Shown here: in pieces, positions 51,390 through 60,249 of the stretch
How positions within the stretch are numbered: the stretch's first letter is position 1
Layout of the letters: every line of letters begins with the position of its first letter
Source: Gammaproteobacteria bacterium
GTDB lineage: Bacteria; Pseudomonadota; Gammaproteobacteria; Competibacterales; Competibacteraceae
Length of the DNA: 64,000 nt
Reading direction: 5' to 3'
Assembly (NCBI GenBank): GCA_024235095.1
Contig: JACKNC010000001.1
Location: 2,207,501 to 2,271,500, forward strand
Program-made: the position numbers and the translations under genes
Notes under the pieces: model-generated
Told to the model about the DNA's origin: nothing
Seen by the model: only the letters and a program-made list of their open reading frames with translations
The model's database searches: none

Positions 51390-53396
51390 ATGTTGGAAAC
51401 GATGCGGGAACTGGCGTTGTTGGAATTGAATCATCGTGCTGGGGAGAATGGCTTGGGTTTAGATGAAATTCGCGCCCGGCATGGCGAGCAACTTGCGCCA
51501 CTGCTGGTAGAGGCTTCGGAGAAAATTCCCCGCGTTTATTTATTACAAGCGATACCGGATCAACCGGGCGTGGTGCGCATGTGGGTTGAAGAACTCGATG
51601 ATGCTAAGCGACGGCGGTTACCGTTCAATAAACCCAGTGGCTCTCAGGCAGCAGCACTGGGGCCGGTCTTCAAACGCACCAGCATATCTAAGGAAAAACC
51701 GCCCTATGGTCCGAAGCTTAAAATCCAGAACACCACTGAAAAAGGGTTCATGGCGCAGGCCGGAAGTACTGCAACATGGAGCGGCTACTTTCAGGAAGCC
51801 TGCACCGTTCTGTTTCAAAGCCAGGCATTGGTCTACGGCGATACTGCGCATCCGGTCGGTTCCGATCAGGCGGATCCGCACACGCTGGCAGCAGCAATCC
51901 GCCTGATCCCGGAAAAGGAGACCGTATTTCTTAGCGTTGTGGACGCTGCTGGACACTGGCCGGGCGATCGTGCTGAGTATCAGGCTTACCTGGCTCATGC
52001 GTTGGCAAACATCAAATATGTCACTGGCGAAGCCGCTGCACACGACCCTGCCGATTGTCCACTTTGCGGGGCGACTGGAGTCACAGTGTATCCGAACCTG
52101 CGTGGCACTGGCCTTAATTTCGCCAATATGGATCGAGCGGGCGCATTTCCAGGACTGGATACTGGCGAAGCTTGGAAGGGCTATGGCCTGTGCCTCGATT
52201 GTGCGGATTTACTCTATGTCTTCAAGAATCATCTGCTCGGTCAATTTCTCGGCAATGTAGCCGGCGATAAAGCGCTATTGATTCCCAGTCTGCTGGGTAA
52301 TCCTGACGGCAAGCGCCAGTTTCTCGAAGACTGGCGGAAATATCTGAAAATTCTGGATGGCGACAAAATTGCGCAAGCAGACCCGTTACTGGACTCACAC
52401 GAAAAGGATCTGTTGGAATTCATAAAAGGGCGAAATGACGCTCAAGTCGTGCTGCACATTCTCTGGGCCACCTTCGGCCAAGTGGTTGACGAAGTGCGTG
52501 GCGTGGTCAATGACATTTTGCCGTCCCGCTTGCGTCAACTGGCGAAATACAACCAACAGGCCAATGGCTGGAATCACGCGCTCGCCCCGCGCTATCCCAT
52601 CGACGATGCCCGCTTTGATTTAGGTTTGAACCTGTTATTGGTCTTGCTGAAACGTCCCGGTGGCCGGAAAGCCGCCAAAGTAAATGACAGCAGCCGTTTG
52701 TTCACGGTCAAGCGGCAATTAGCCGAGGTGATTTACCACGGCTCGCTGCTAGGCACGGCGCAGATTGGATTATGGCGCGAAATCCTGACCACCGCCCGCT
52801 GGTATCTGGACGACATCGCTGAAACCGACAATACCTGGGCTTTGCTGCATGAAGGCTATAGCGAGAAAAGCGGCAAGCAAACCCGTTACTGGACGCTGGC
52901 CGGATGGGTCCGTCACTTGGCCCGCATTCTCTATTACCTGGACCTAACTGGAGTATTACCAATGGAAACGACCGATGATCTATTTGAACCCTCTCTACCG
53001 GCGCTCAAGCCGTATTTTCAGCCCGGCTCCGGCCTGAACAGCCCGGAAAAAGCGTTCACCTTCATCCTTGGCATTTTGTACGGCAAGGTGCTGCAAGTGC
53101 AGGCAGTACGGGGTGTGAATGTTGCTTCCAATGCGCTGACTTGGCTTAAGCGACTCAACATTAATGGCCGCGACCTGCCAGAACTCTATAACAAAGTCCG
53201 CGAGAAATTACTGACCTATGAAACCGAAGCCAACGCCGATGTCCGGGTGCTAATTCAAGACTTGGGTCGGCTCGGCGGTAAGCAATTGGGCAATGCCATT
53301 ACGCTGGATAACACGACTACCTGCTATTTCTTATTGCTCGGCCAGTCGGTCATGGTCGATGTACTCCCTTCCAAGCCCAGGACAAACAAGGATTAA
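51390..53396 (+). CDS. cas8b: Type I-B Cascade large subunit Cas8b (Csh1-like)
   Basis: 668 aa from ATG 51390, which has AGGAG nine bases upstream; the frame is open further 5' without a ribosome site. A zinc-ribbon is visible: DCPLCGATG and later GLCLDCADLL (two CxxC pairs). The rest is helical and poorly conserved, as usual for Cas8. Identity rests on the zinc ribbon, the length and position directly before Csh2-type cas7 and cas5. It should recognise the PAM and recruit Cas3. I call it I-B-like with moderate certainty. Confidence 0.8.
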   Translation: MLETMRELALLELNHRAGENGLGLDEIRARHGEQLAPLLVEASEKIPRVYLLQAIPDQPGVVRMWVEELDDAKRRRLPFNKPSGSQAAALGPVFKRTSISKEKPPYGPKLKIQNTTEKGFMAQAGSTATWSGYFQEACTVLFQSQALVYGDTAHPVGSDQADPHTLAAAIRLIPEKETVFLSVVDAAGHWPGDRAEYQAYLAHALANIKYVTGEAAAHDPADCPLCGATGVTVYPNLRGTGLNFANMDRAGAFPGLDTGEAWKGYGLCLDCADLLYVFKNHLLGQFLGNVAGDKALLIPSLLGNPDGKRQFLEDWRKYLKILDGDKIAQADPLLDSHEKDLLEFIKGRNDAQVVLHILWATFGQVVDEVRGVVNDILPSRLRQLAKYNQQANGWNHALAPRYPIDDARFDLGLNLLLVLLKRPGGRKAAKVNDSSRLFTVKRQLAEVIYHGSLLGTAQIGLWREILTTARWYLDDIAETDNTWALLHEGYSEKSGKQTRYWTLAGWVRHLARILYYLDLTGVLPMETTDDLFEPSLPALKPYFQPGSGLNSPEKAFTFILGILYGKVLQVQAVRGVNVASNALTWLKRLNINGRDLPELYNKVREKLLTYETEANADVRVLIQDLGRLGGKQLGNAITLDNTTTCYFLLLGQSVMVDVLPSKPRTNKD

Positions 53397-53399
53397 TCC

Positions 53400-54341
53400 A
53401 TGTCTACGCTCTCTTCTCGCCGGGAACCGCTATTTATCTATGACATCCGGATGGGCAATCCGAATGGTGATCCCGATGAAAACCGTCCGCGCAGCCTGCC
53501 CGATGGCCGGTTCTACGTTACTGACGTGCGACTGAAACGCTTTGCTCGCGATTATCTCGCAGCGCAGGGCCAAGAGATTCTGGTCGGCAATATTGAGGGC
53601 CGCACCACGAATCTGACCGGGCGAGTAGCACATCATCTGGAAAAAGTCGGCAAGGCCAAAGCCAATGGCGAGGAACTGGTCAACATCCTGCTGGACGCCT
53701 TCATCGATGCTCGCTGGTTTGGCTCTTCGCTGGCGTTCAAGAAACAGGATGACTGGGAGCCGAAACCGTTGCCCAAGACCCTGACCGGGGCGGTACAGTT
53801 CAACATGGGCGAGGTGCTGCATGAGGCGGAGGAAATCCAGATTCAGGGCACCTCGGTGTTTGGTAGCGATGAGGAGAAGAAGCAGGGCACTTTTACCAAC
53901 TACGCGGCGTTGCGTTATGCCCTGATCGCTTTTCACGGAATCGCCAATGAACACGCCGCGAAAAAGTCACGGATGACTGACGCTGATTACGACGCATTGC
54001 TACGGGCGCTATGGAATGGCGTTCGTTCTGCCGGCAATACCCGCACCAAGATCGGCCAGGTTCCTCGCCTGCTGCTATCAGTCGAATATCAGCCGGGTGA
54101 AGAATTTCAGTTCGGCAACCTGATGGATTACGTCAAGTTGCAAGCGGCGACGGGTAAACCAGAACGTGCTTGGGCATCACCGGATGACTACCGGGTCGAT
54201 CTGTCGCGGCTATTGGAGCGATTAAACGGTCAACGCGCCCGTATTGCTCAAGTACGTTATGAGTTGTCACCCGATCTGCAATTTGTTGGTGCCGGCATTC
54301 CTGGCGACTGGCGGCCGCTTGGTTTTGATCAAGCCGTGTGA
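53400..54341 (+). CDS. cas7: Type I-B Cascade backbone Cas7 (Csh2-like)
   Basis: 313 aa. FIYDIRMGNPNGDPDENRPRSLPDGRFYVTDVRLKRFARDYL is the Csh2/Cas7 opening, and IQIQGTSVFGSDEEKKQGTFTNYAALRYALIAFHGIAN the central block. The RRM-like protein coats the crRNA spacer. Three bases after cas8b and overlapping cas5 if that starts at a GTG. Confidence 0.94.
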   Translation: MSTLSSRREPLFIYDIRMGNPNGDPDENRPRSLPDGRFYVTDVRLKRFARDYLAAQGQEILVGNIEGRTTNLTGRVAHHLEKVGKAKANGEELVNILLDAFIDARWFGSSLAFKKQDDWEPKPLPKTLTGAVQFNMGEVLHEAEEIQIQGTSVFGSDEEKKQGTFTNYAALRYALIAFHGIANEHAAKKSRMTDADYDALLRALWNGVRSAGNTRTKIGQVPRLLLSVEYQPGEEFQFGNLMDYVKLQAATGKPERAWASPDDYRVDLSRLLERLNGQRARIAQVRYELSPDLQFVGAGIPGDWRPLGFDQAV

Positions 54342-54349
54342 GCAGGATC

Positions 54350-55069
54350 ATGGACATCCTTAGTTTTCGCTGGTCGGCCAAATACGGTCACTTCCTGCGC
54401 GCCGAGGCCAACGTGAACGCTCTTAGTTATCCCGCGCCGCCGCGAACAGCAGTGTTGGGCATGTTGGCGGCGATTCTCGGTTTGGAAAAGGACGCGCTTG
54501 CGATTGAATTAGCCGAAATTCGGGTCGCAGTAGGCGGCGCGGTTCCCTCGCGGTTCTGGCATCGAGTCAAATTGCGTAAAGATCCGCCGACGGCATTGCC
54601 GTGGGAGGTCAAGCGCAATCAACGGGGTACGGAGAATCCCGCCCCGGAAAAGGCGACGTTGCTGAATCAGGAATGGTTGCTCAAGCCGGATTTCCGGGTG
54701 CAGATCGCCTGGCCGGAGCAACCGGCGCGTTTTGCCGAACTGGTCGAGCGGATTCGAGAGCGACGCTGGCACTTCAGCCCGTGCATGGGTCTGTCGGAAT
54801 TGCTGTGCGATGTAGAGTTTGTGGCCTGCCAGACCGCCAAGCCGTTGCCAGCCGGTCGCCATATCGTGCAGGGGTTATGCCCCGCTGAGAAGGTAGGTCT
54901 GGTCGCAACCGATGGCCTTGGTGTTCATCTCCTGAGATTGCCGCATAGCGTTAGCGCCGAGCGGGTTTTCCGCCATGTTCCTTACTATCTGGAACATCGT
55001 GGACAACCGTTTCCGGTAGAAACGGACGTTGCTTGGCAAACTGGTAACTGGACGGGATTATTCCTTTGA
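54350..55069 (+). CDS. cas5: Type I-B Cascade subunit Cas5
   Basis: 239 aa. MDILSFRWSAKYGHFLRAEANVNALSYPAPPRTAVLGMLAAILGL is the Cas5 N-terminal ferredoxin-like fold, with PRTAVLGMLAAILG as the family signature. CMGLSELLCDVEFV is typical of the I-B form. It binds the crRNA 5' handle. ATG 54350 is preferred; a GTG at 54338 overlapping the cas7 stop (GTGA) is an alternative. Confidence 0.92.
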   Translation: MDILSFRWSAKYGHFLRAEANVNALSYPAPPRTAVLGMLAAILGLEKDALAIELAEIRVAVGGAVPSRFWHRVKLRKDPPTALPWEVKRNQRGTENPAPEKATLLNQEWLLKPDFRVQIAWPEQPARFAELVERIRERRWHFSPCMGLSELLCDVEFVACQTAKPLPAGRHIVQGLCPAEKVGLVATDGLGVHLLRLPHSVSAERVFRHVPYYLEHRGQPFPVETDVAWQTGNWTGLFL

Positions 55070-57405
55070 ACGACGACCTTCTGCTTTCCCACTATCAGCC
55101 GACCCTGCAACTGCGACAACATCTCGCGCAGGTGCGGGCATCAGCAGAATTTCTGCTGGCTGGCCATTCCCAACAGACCCGCGAACGACGCCCGGAAACA
55201 GCGCCGATGCTGACTGCCTTGGCGCGCGGCCACGATCTCGGCAAGGGCAGTCCCGCGTTTCAGACCTATATCCGCAATCCACTGAAATATCGTGGTGATG
55301 CTCACGCCAAAGAACATTCGGCGTTATCGGCAGCACTGGCTACGCTGTGGGCCAAATCTCAAGGTTGGGAAGCATTGCCTACGTTGGCGCTGGTCCAGGC
55401 TATTGCCGGTCATCATGCGGGATTCGCTACGCTGGATTATTTGGAGAATCGCTTACGATTGGATGAAGACGACTTGCTGCTGGAGCAATGGGCAGGGTTG
55501 AATCGGGAGGCGCTGGGACAAGCGACTGGGCTGGCGCTGGAGGGAACAGAGGGCGAATTTGAGGATGCCCGGCGCTGGTTATTTCGGCGGCAGAAAGTTG
55601 CTGAGCGATTACAGGCGCTGACTTTGGCGGAAGCGGTGCGTTTTCGATTGTGGACGCAGTTTCTCTTTTCGTTGCTGCTGGAGGCGGATAAAGCCTTTCT
55701 GGCGCTGCGTGAGGAGAAATTGCGGCGCTATTTTCAACAACCACGCCCGGTGTTACGACCGGAGTGGGTTGATAAGCGGCTCACACAATTGCCGCAGACG
55801 CCGCTGAATGCCTTACGACGACAATTGCGTCAGCGAATCGTTGATGATGCAGAGCAGGGAGAACGCTGTTGCACACTAACCTTACCCACCGGCACCGGGA
55901 AAACACTGTTAGCGGCAACTTGGGCGCTGCGTCAACGAGAACAGTTAGCAAAGGAAGGACCACCGCCGCGCATTATTATCGCGCTGCCGTTTCTGTCCAT
56001 CGTCGATCAGACCGAGCAGGAATATCGTCAATTGCTGGGACTGGATCCGGCAAGCAACGCGCAATCAGATCGACTCTTGGCCAGTCACTCACTATCGCAA
56101 CGTGAATACGAGTCAGAGGATCAACCCTTGGGGTCGGGCTACACACGGTTTTATCTGGATACCTGGCGAGCCGAAGTCATTGTGACCACTTTCGATCAAT
56201 TATTGCTGGCGTTGTTTGCGCCACGCACTCGGCATCAGATGCGCTTTCATGCCTTGATGGACGCACTGATTATTCTGGACGAAGTGCAAACCTTGCCATG
56301 CCGATTGTGGGATGTAGTGGATCAGGCACTGCGAGGACTAACTGAAGAGGGCAATAGCCGGGTGTTGTTGATGTCCGCAACCCAACCAGCGTTATTGACT
56401 GGAGCGCACGAACTGGTGGGCGATGCGGCGCAGGTTGCTAAAATTTTTTCAGAGTTCCGACGGTACCGGCTGGTCTTGCAGCATCTTTGCCCACGAAGCC
56501 TGGACGATTTCATCGCCGGATTGTTGCCGCGTGTACTGGACTGGCAGCAGGAAGGGCGGCGAGCATTGATTACGCTGAATACTCGTGCGTCAGCCAAAGC
56601 GGTATGGAAAGCCGTCGATGAATGTTTGCCCGAGATTCCGGTGTGGTTGATTAGCGCTGATGTGACGCCTCGCGACCGGTTGGCGAAGATTGCCGCTATC
56701 AAGACTGGACAGATGGGCGTGGTGGTGTCCACGCAGACCGTGGAGGCGGGGGTCGATATCGATATGGATATAGTGATCCGTGATTTTGCACCGTTGGATG
56801 CGTTAATCCAAGTTGCTGGGCGTTGCAATCGTCATAACCACTTGGGCGAATACGGCGGACGGGTTGAGGTAACAGCACTGTGTAACGCGACTGGACGCGA
56901 TTATGCCGGAATGATCTATGATCCGGTTTTGCTGGACATAACTCGTGAAGCGCTGAGTGAGCTTGCTAAAGCGGTATCTGAAGAATCGGTGCTGACCTTG
57001 AGCCAGCGCTACTTCAATTTGGTCAAGGCCCGTAAAAACACAGGTGCAGATTTGACTGAAGCGTTTGCGCGTTGGGGAGAAATGCCGGATATGCATACGT
57101 TATTACGCGGCGGAGCTGAACAGATTGCGTTTCTGGTATTGGCTGAAGGCGAGGAATGGTTACGTGAACGGATGGAACAGGCATTAGCGGTCGCTGATCG
57201 CTGGGAACGGCGTGAATCGTTACGAGCGTTGGCCGCAGATATCCAGAAGCGGACAGTGAGTGTCTATGCAAAACGTGGCTTTCACCCAGAGGATTATGCT
57301 GAACCGCTCGGGCCATTTTGGTTATTGCGTCCTGGTTATTACGACTCCGAAAGCGGGTTGGATTTGCGGCTTGATGAGGAGGATCCCGCAACATGCATCT
57401 TTTAA
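55066..57405 (+). CDS. cas3: Cas3 helicase-nuclease with N-terminal HD domain
   Basis: 779 aa effector nuclease. HD domain: LARGHDLGKGSPAFQTYI, AKEHSALSAAL and AIAGHHAGF supply metal-binding His/Asp. Superfamily 2 helicase: Walker A LTLPTGTGKTLLAATWAL, DExx-type box in LIILDEVQTLPCRLWD, LLMSATQPALL, VVVSTQTVEAGVDIDMD and IQVAGRCNRHNHLG. All are intact, so DNA degradation should be possible. The start is a TTG overlapping the cas5 stop by four bases, with no closer alternative. Confidence 0.96.
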   Translation: MNDDLLLSHYQPTLQLRQHLAQVRASAEFLLAGHSQQTRERRPETAPMLTALARGHDLGKGSPAFQTYIRNPLKYRGDAHAKEHSALSAALATLWAKSQGWEALPTLALVQAIAGHHAGFATLDYLENRLRLDEDDLLLEQWAGLNREALGQATGLALEGTEGEFEDARRWLFRRQKVAERLQALTLAEAVRFRLWTQFLFSLLLEADKAFLALREEKLRRYFQQPRPVLRPEWVDKRLTQLPQTPLNALRRQLRQRIVDDAEQGERCCTLTLPTGTGKTLLAATWALRQREQLAKEGPPPRIIIALPFLSIVDQTEQEYRQLLGLDPASNAQSDRLLASHSLSQREYESEDQPLGSGYTRFYLDTWRAEVIVTTFDQLLLALFAPRTRHQMRFHALMDALIILDEVQTLPCRLWDVVDQALRGLTEEGNSRVLLMSATQPALLTGAHELVGDAAQVAKIFSEFRRYRLVLQHLCPRSLDDFIAGLLPRVLDWQQEGRRALITLNTRASAKAVWKAVDECLPEIPVWLISADVTPRDRLAKIAAIKTGQMGVVVSTQTVEAGVDIDMDIVIRDFAPLDALIQVAGRCNRHNHLGEYGGRVEVTALCNATGRDYAGMIYDPVLLDITREALSELAKAVSEESVLTLSQRYFNLVKARKNTGADLTEAFARWGEMPDMHTLLRGGAEQIAFLVLAEGEEWLRERMEQALAVADRWERRESLRALAADIQKRTVSVYAKRGFHPEDYAEPLGPFWLLRPGYYDSESGLDLRLDEEDPATCIF

Positions 57406-58073
57406 AGAGAATCCCCTGCGCCCAGGTTGAGTTGTGCTGGGACCGCGAACTGAAAGGGGGAGCAGAAGGGCGCGTTCGGCAGTTACGCGGCGTGCTGGCG
57501 ACGGCTTTTGCGGATGATCTGTTTCATCAGCATGATCCGGTGAGTGGCAAGCCCTTGTATCGCTATCCGCTGGTGCAGTATCGCTGGAAAGCGGGGCATG
57601 GGCTGGTGATGGGTTGGGGCGAAGCGGCCGGGCGCTTGTTGGCGTTGCCCTGGCTGGATCTCGAACTGCAATTCGGCGAGGAGACTACTTTGGTGAGCGA
57701 TGCTGCGCTGACCTTACATCAGGGTCGGTTCGGGGTTAGCGAGCGACTGCTCCACTATCGGTTAGTCACGCCGACGCTGTTGCTGAACTCGGAAAACTAC
57801 CGTCGCTATCAGAGCTTGGACGATGCGGGGAAACAGAAAGAGCGTGATCGGTTATTGGTCTCGAATCTGTTGACCGCGTTGCGGGGCTTGGATGTCGTGT
57901 TTCCGGAACGGCTCTATGCGACCTTTACCGACATGCGCGAACGCACCTGTCATTACAAGGGGCAGGAATTGCTGGGTTTCAGCGGGCATATGACTTGTAA
58001 TGTGGCACTGCCGGATGGTTTTGCCTTCGGTCATGCCGTCAGTCATGGATTTGGGTGGCTGATGGCCGGGTAA
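57393..58073 (+). CDS. cas6: Cas6 (Cas6b-like) crRNA-processing endoribonuclease
   Basis: 226 aa. The N-terminal part RYPLVQYRWKAGHGLVMGWGEAAGRLLAL and C-terminal Gly-rich strand AFGHAVSHGFGWLMAG fit the Cas6b domain pair. The C-terminal His-Gly-Phe-Gly motif resembles the RNA-binding G-loop. It should cut pre-crRNA at the repeat hairpin, leaving the 8-nt 5' handle ATTGAAAC. It overlaps cas3 by 13 bases and is the only cas6 in the window, so it probably also serves the Cmr module. Confidence 0.82.
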   Translation: MHLLKRIPCAQVELCWDRELKGGAEGRVRQLRGVLATAFADDLFHQHDPVSGKPLYRYPLVQYRWKAGHGLVMGWGEAAGRLLALPWLDLELQFGEETTLVSDAALTLHQGRFGVSERLLHYRLVTPTLLLNSENYRRYQSLDDAGKQKERDRLLVSNLLTALRGLDVVFPERLYATFTDMRERTCHYKGQELLGFSGHMTCNVALPDGFAFGHAVSHGFGWLMAG

Positions 58074-58186
58074 ATGCCTGATTCGTTCTTTAACAATTTG
58101 CTGAGCAGTACCTTTGGTGAGACCTCTTATTGAAGATTAAAGGGGATTCTCATGCGATAGAAACCAAAATAAATCAGGAGGGAAAA

Positions 58187-59203
58187 ATGGACTTGATACT
58201 GACAACCTTTGGAACGTATCTCCATCGCCAAGGTGAAATGTTCCTGATCAAAGTCAAGGAACAGAAACAAGAAGTTTCTTCGAGAAAAGTGCGCTCGATT
58301 GTGATTACCACGGGAGCGAGTCTTTCGACGGATGCAATTCAATTGGCCATCGAGAAAAATATCGACATTGTGTTTCTGGATGCAGTGGGGCACCCGTATG
58401 GACGGGTCTGGCATGGACGGCCAGGGTCAACGACGGCGATTCGCCGGGAGCAGTTGCGGTTGGCAGACACGGAAAAAGGTCTGCGGCTGGCGCTGGGTTG
58501 GTTGTTGCGCAAGCTGGATAATCAGGTTGAATTTCTGCGCGAAGCGCGACAACGGCGGAGTCGCCTGTCTGCCGCTCTGACCGAGAAAATTAATGCGCTA
58601 CTGGATCTGCGCCGGTCGCTGGAAGACGTGAGCGGGGAGCTGGAAACGGTGCGTGGTACGATTATGGGGTTTGAAGGGCGGGCTGGCCGCACTTATTGGG
58701 AAGCTGTCAATTTGTTGTTGCCGGAAAATTTTCAGTTTAAGGAGCGATCCCGGAATCCGGCAAAAGATGAGTTCAATTGCCTGCTGAATTATAGCTATGG
58801 GGTACTGTATGGCACGGTTGAACGCGCGTGCATTCTGGCGGGACTCGATCCGTATGTCGGTTTTATTCATACGGATCATTATCAGAAAAAATCGCTGGTT
58901 TTTGATTTGATTGAGTGTTATCGCGTGTGGGCGGATGAAACAGTGGTCGGGTTGTTCGCGGCGCGCAAGGTTAAACAGGATATGTTCGATTCATTGCAAA
59001 ATGGCTTGACGCTGAATAAGGAAGGCAAGGCGGTGTTGATGACACAGTTTGGTGAATATCTTGATGAAGGGATTCGCTATCGAAATCGGAATATCAAGCG
59101 CCGGGATACGGTGCAACTGGACTGTCATCGCATGGCGAATGCGTGGATTGGGAGAGTGATGAGCGATGAAGACGACCGAGACGCTAGTGTGGATCCTGTA
59201 TGA
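58187..59203 (+). CDS. cas1: CRISPR integrase Cas1
   Basis: 338 aa. Metal-binding residues: Glu in GFEGRAGRTYWEAVN (near residue 165), His in GFIHTDHYQKKSLVFDLIE and the following Asp/Glu. AGGAGGG lies seven bases before ATG 58187; the frame opens 57 bases earlier without a site. It inserts spacers with Cas2. cas2 starts 38 bases inside its 3' end. Confidence 0.97.
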   Translation: MDLILTTFGTYLHRQGEMFLIKVKEQKQEVSSRKVRSIVITTGASLSTDAIQLAIEKNIDIVFLDAVGHPYGRVWHGRPGSTTAIRREQLRLADTEKGLRLALGWLLRKLDNQVEFLREARQRRSRLSAALTEKINALLDLRRSLEDVSGELETVRGTIMGFEGRAGRTYWEAVNLLLPENFQFKERSRNPAKDEFNCLLNYSYGVLYGTVERACILAGLDPYVGFIHTDHYQKKSLVFDLIECYRVWADETVVGLFAARKVKQDMFDSLQNGLTLNKEGKAVLMTQFGEYLDEGIRYRNRNIKRRDTVQLDCHRMANAWIGRVMSDEDDRDASVDPV

Positions 59204-59471
59204 CATCGTAGAGAACAGACCACGCAGCAAAATTGCAAAGCTGTGTAAGGAAGCCGGATTGTATCGCGTACAGAAGTCGGTATTTTTGGGAACGATTGAG
59301 CGCAATCGCCTGGATGAATTGCGCTTGGCGATTGAAGAGTGGTCTAATGACCAAGTCGATTCAGTGTACATCTTTCCGATGTGTGAACCGGATTTTAAGA
59401 AAGTCATTCTTCTCGGTCAGGCATTTGACAAAAAACTGGTCACTGATGAAGTAAGAGCATTGTTTTTATGA
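59166..59471 (+). CDS. cas2: CRISPR adaptation protein Cas2
   Basis: 101 aa ferredoxin-fold protein. The N-terminal strand LVWILYDIVENRPRSKIAKLCKEAGLYRVQKSVFLG and IFPMCEPDF are Cas2 blocks; the first Asp is in LYDI. It bridges two Cas1 dimers during spacer insertion. Stop overlaps the cas4 ATG by four bases (ATGA). Confidence 0.95.
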   Translation: MKTTETLVWILYDIVENRPRSKIAKLCKEAGLYRVQKSVFLGTIERNRLDELRLAIEEWSNDQVDSVYIFPMCEPDFKKVILLGQAFDKKLVTDEVRALFL

Positions 59472-60076
59472 GCGAGGGTGCTTTTGATAATGAACGTACT
59501 CCGATGATCACGCCATCGGAGGTGCTTGAGCATGTTTATTGTCCGCGCTTTACCTGGTTTATGAATGTGCAGAATATTCCGCAATATGAAGAAACCCGGT
59601 TTAAGGTACTCAAGGGACGGGAGGTGCATCGGCGGCGGGCGACCGAAAATCGCGATTATCTGCGGCGAAAGATCGGCGCAGTGAAGCGCGAGATTGAAGT
59701 GTATCTGGCATCTCCGGCCTTGCGGTTGCGGGGTATTGTAGATGAGGTGCTGTGGCTGAAAGATGGAACCCTGGCGCCTTTGGATTATAAGTACACTGAG
59801 GCGCGAGACACGGTATTCAAAACGCATGAAACCCAGATTGTGATGTATGCGATGCTGATTCAAGAGGTCTATCAGCAACCGGTGACGCGCGGTTTCGTGG
59901 CTTATGTGCGGGATGGTAGCCAGTTGTTAGAGGTGGCCGTGACCGAGGAGCGCATGGCGAAGGTGCATTTGATCGTTAAGCAAATTTTCGACATAATTGC
60001 CACCGGTCGATTGCCGCAGCGAACCGCTCACCGCATCCGCTGCGAAGACTGTTGCTATAAAAATATTTGCGTCTAA
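59468..60076 (+). CDS. cas4: CRISPR-associated exonuclease Cas4
   Basis: 202 aa RecB-like nuclease. Fe-S ligands: Cys in EHVYCPRFTWF and three at the C-terminus in IRCEDCCYKNIC. Nuclease motifs: KGREVHRR (His), RGIVDEVLW (Asp) and LAPLDYKYTEA (Asp-x-Lys). Cas4 trims prespacers and helps select the PAM. It comes after cas1-cas2 here, not before as in most I-B loci, and directly abuts the leader of the array. Confidence 0.94.
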   Translation: MSEGAFDNERTPMITPSEVLEHVYCPRFTWFMNVQNIPQYEETRFKVLKGREVHRRRATENRDYLRRKIGAVKREIEVYLASPALRLRGIVDEVLWLKDGTLAPLDYKYTEARDTVFKTHETQIVMYAMLIQEVYQQPVTRGFVAYVRDGSQLLEVAVTEERMAKVHLIVKQIFDIIATGRLPQRTAHRIRCEDCCYKNICV

Positions 60077-60249
60077 CAGACGGGTCTCTATAACGTATTG
60101 ATTATTTGATTTGATTTTTCGAATTTTCAATGCAAGGACTTGAAAAAAATGACCAAAACGAAGGTAATGGAGGTGGAAAAATTGCGAAAAACAACTCAGA
60201 TCACTGGGCCTTATGACACTGATCTGCAAAATCTTTTCCTGAAAATGCG
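60077..60249 (+). promoter_or_regulatory. CRISPR leader
   Basis: 173 bp, AT-rich in its first half (runs such as GATTATTTGATTTGATTTTT), between the cas4 stop and repeat 1. No coding sequence. The side next to cas4, with perfect repeats at this end and a decayed repeat at the other, identifies it as the leader carrying the array promoter and spacer-entry site. Confidence 0.75.
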
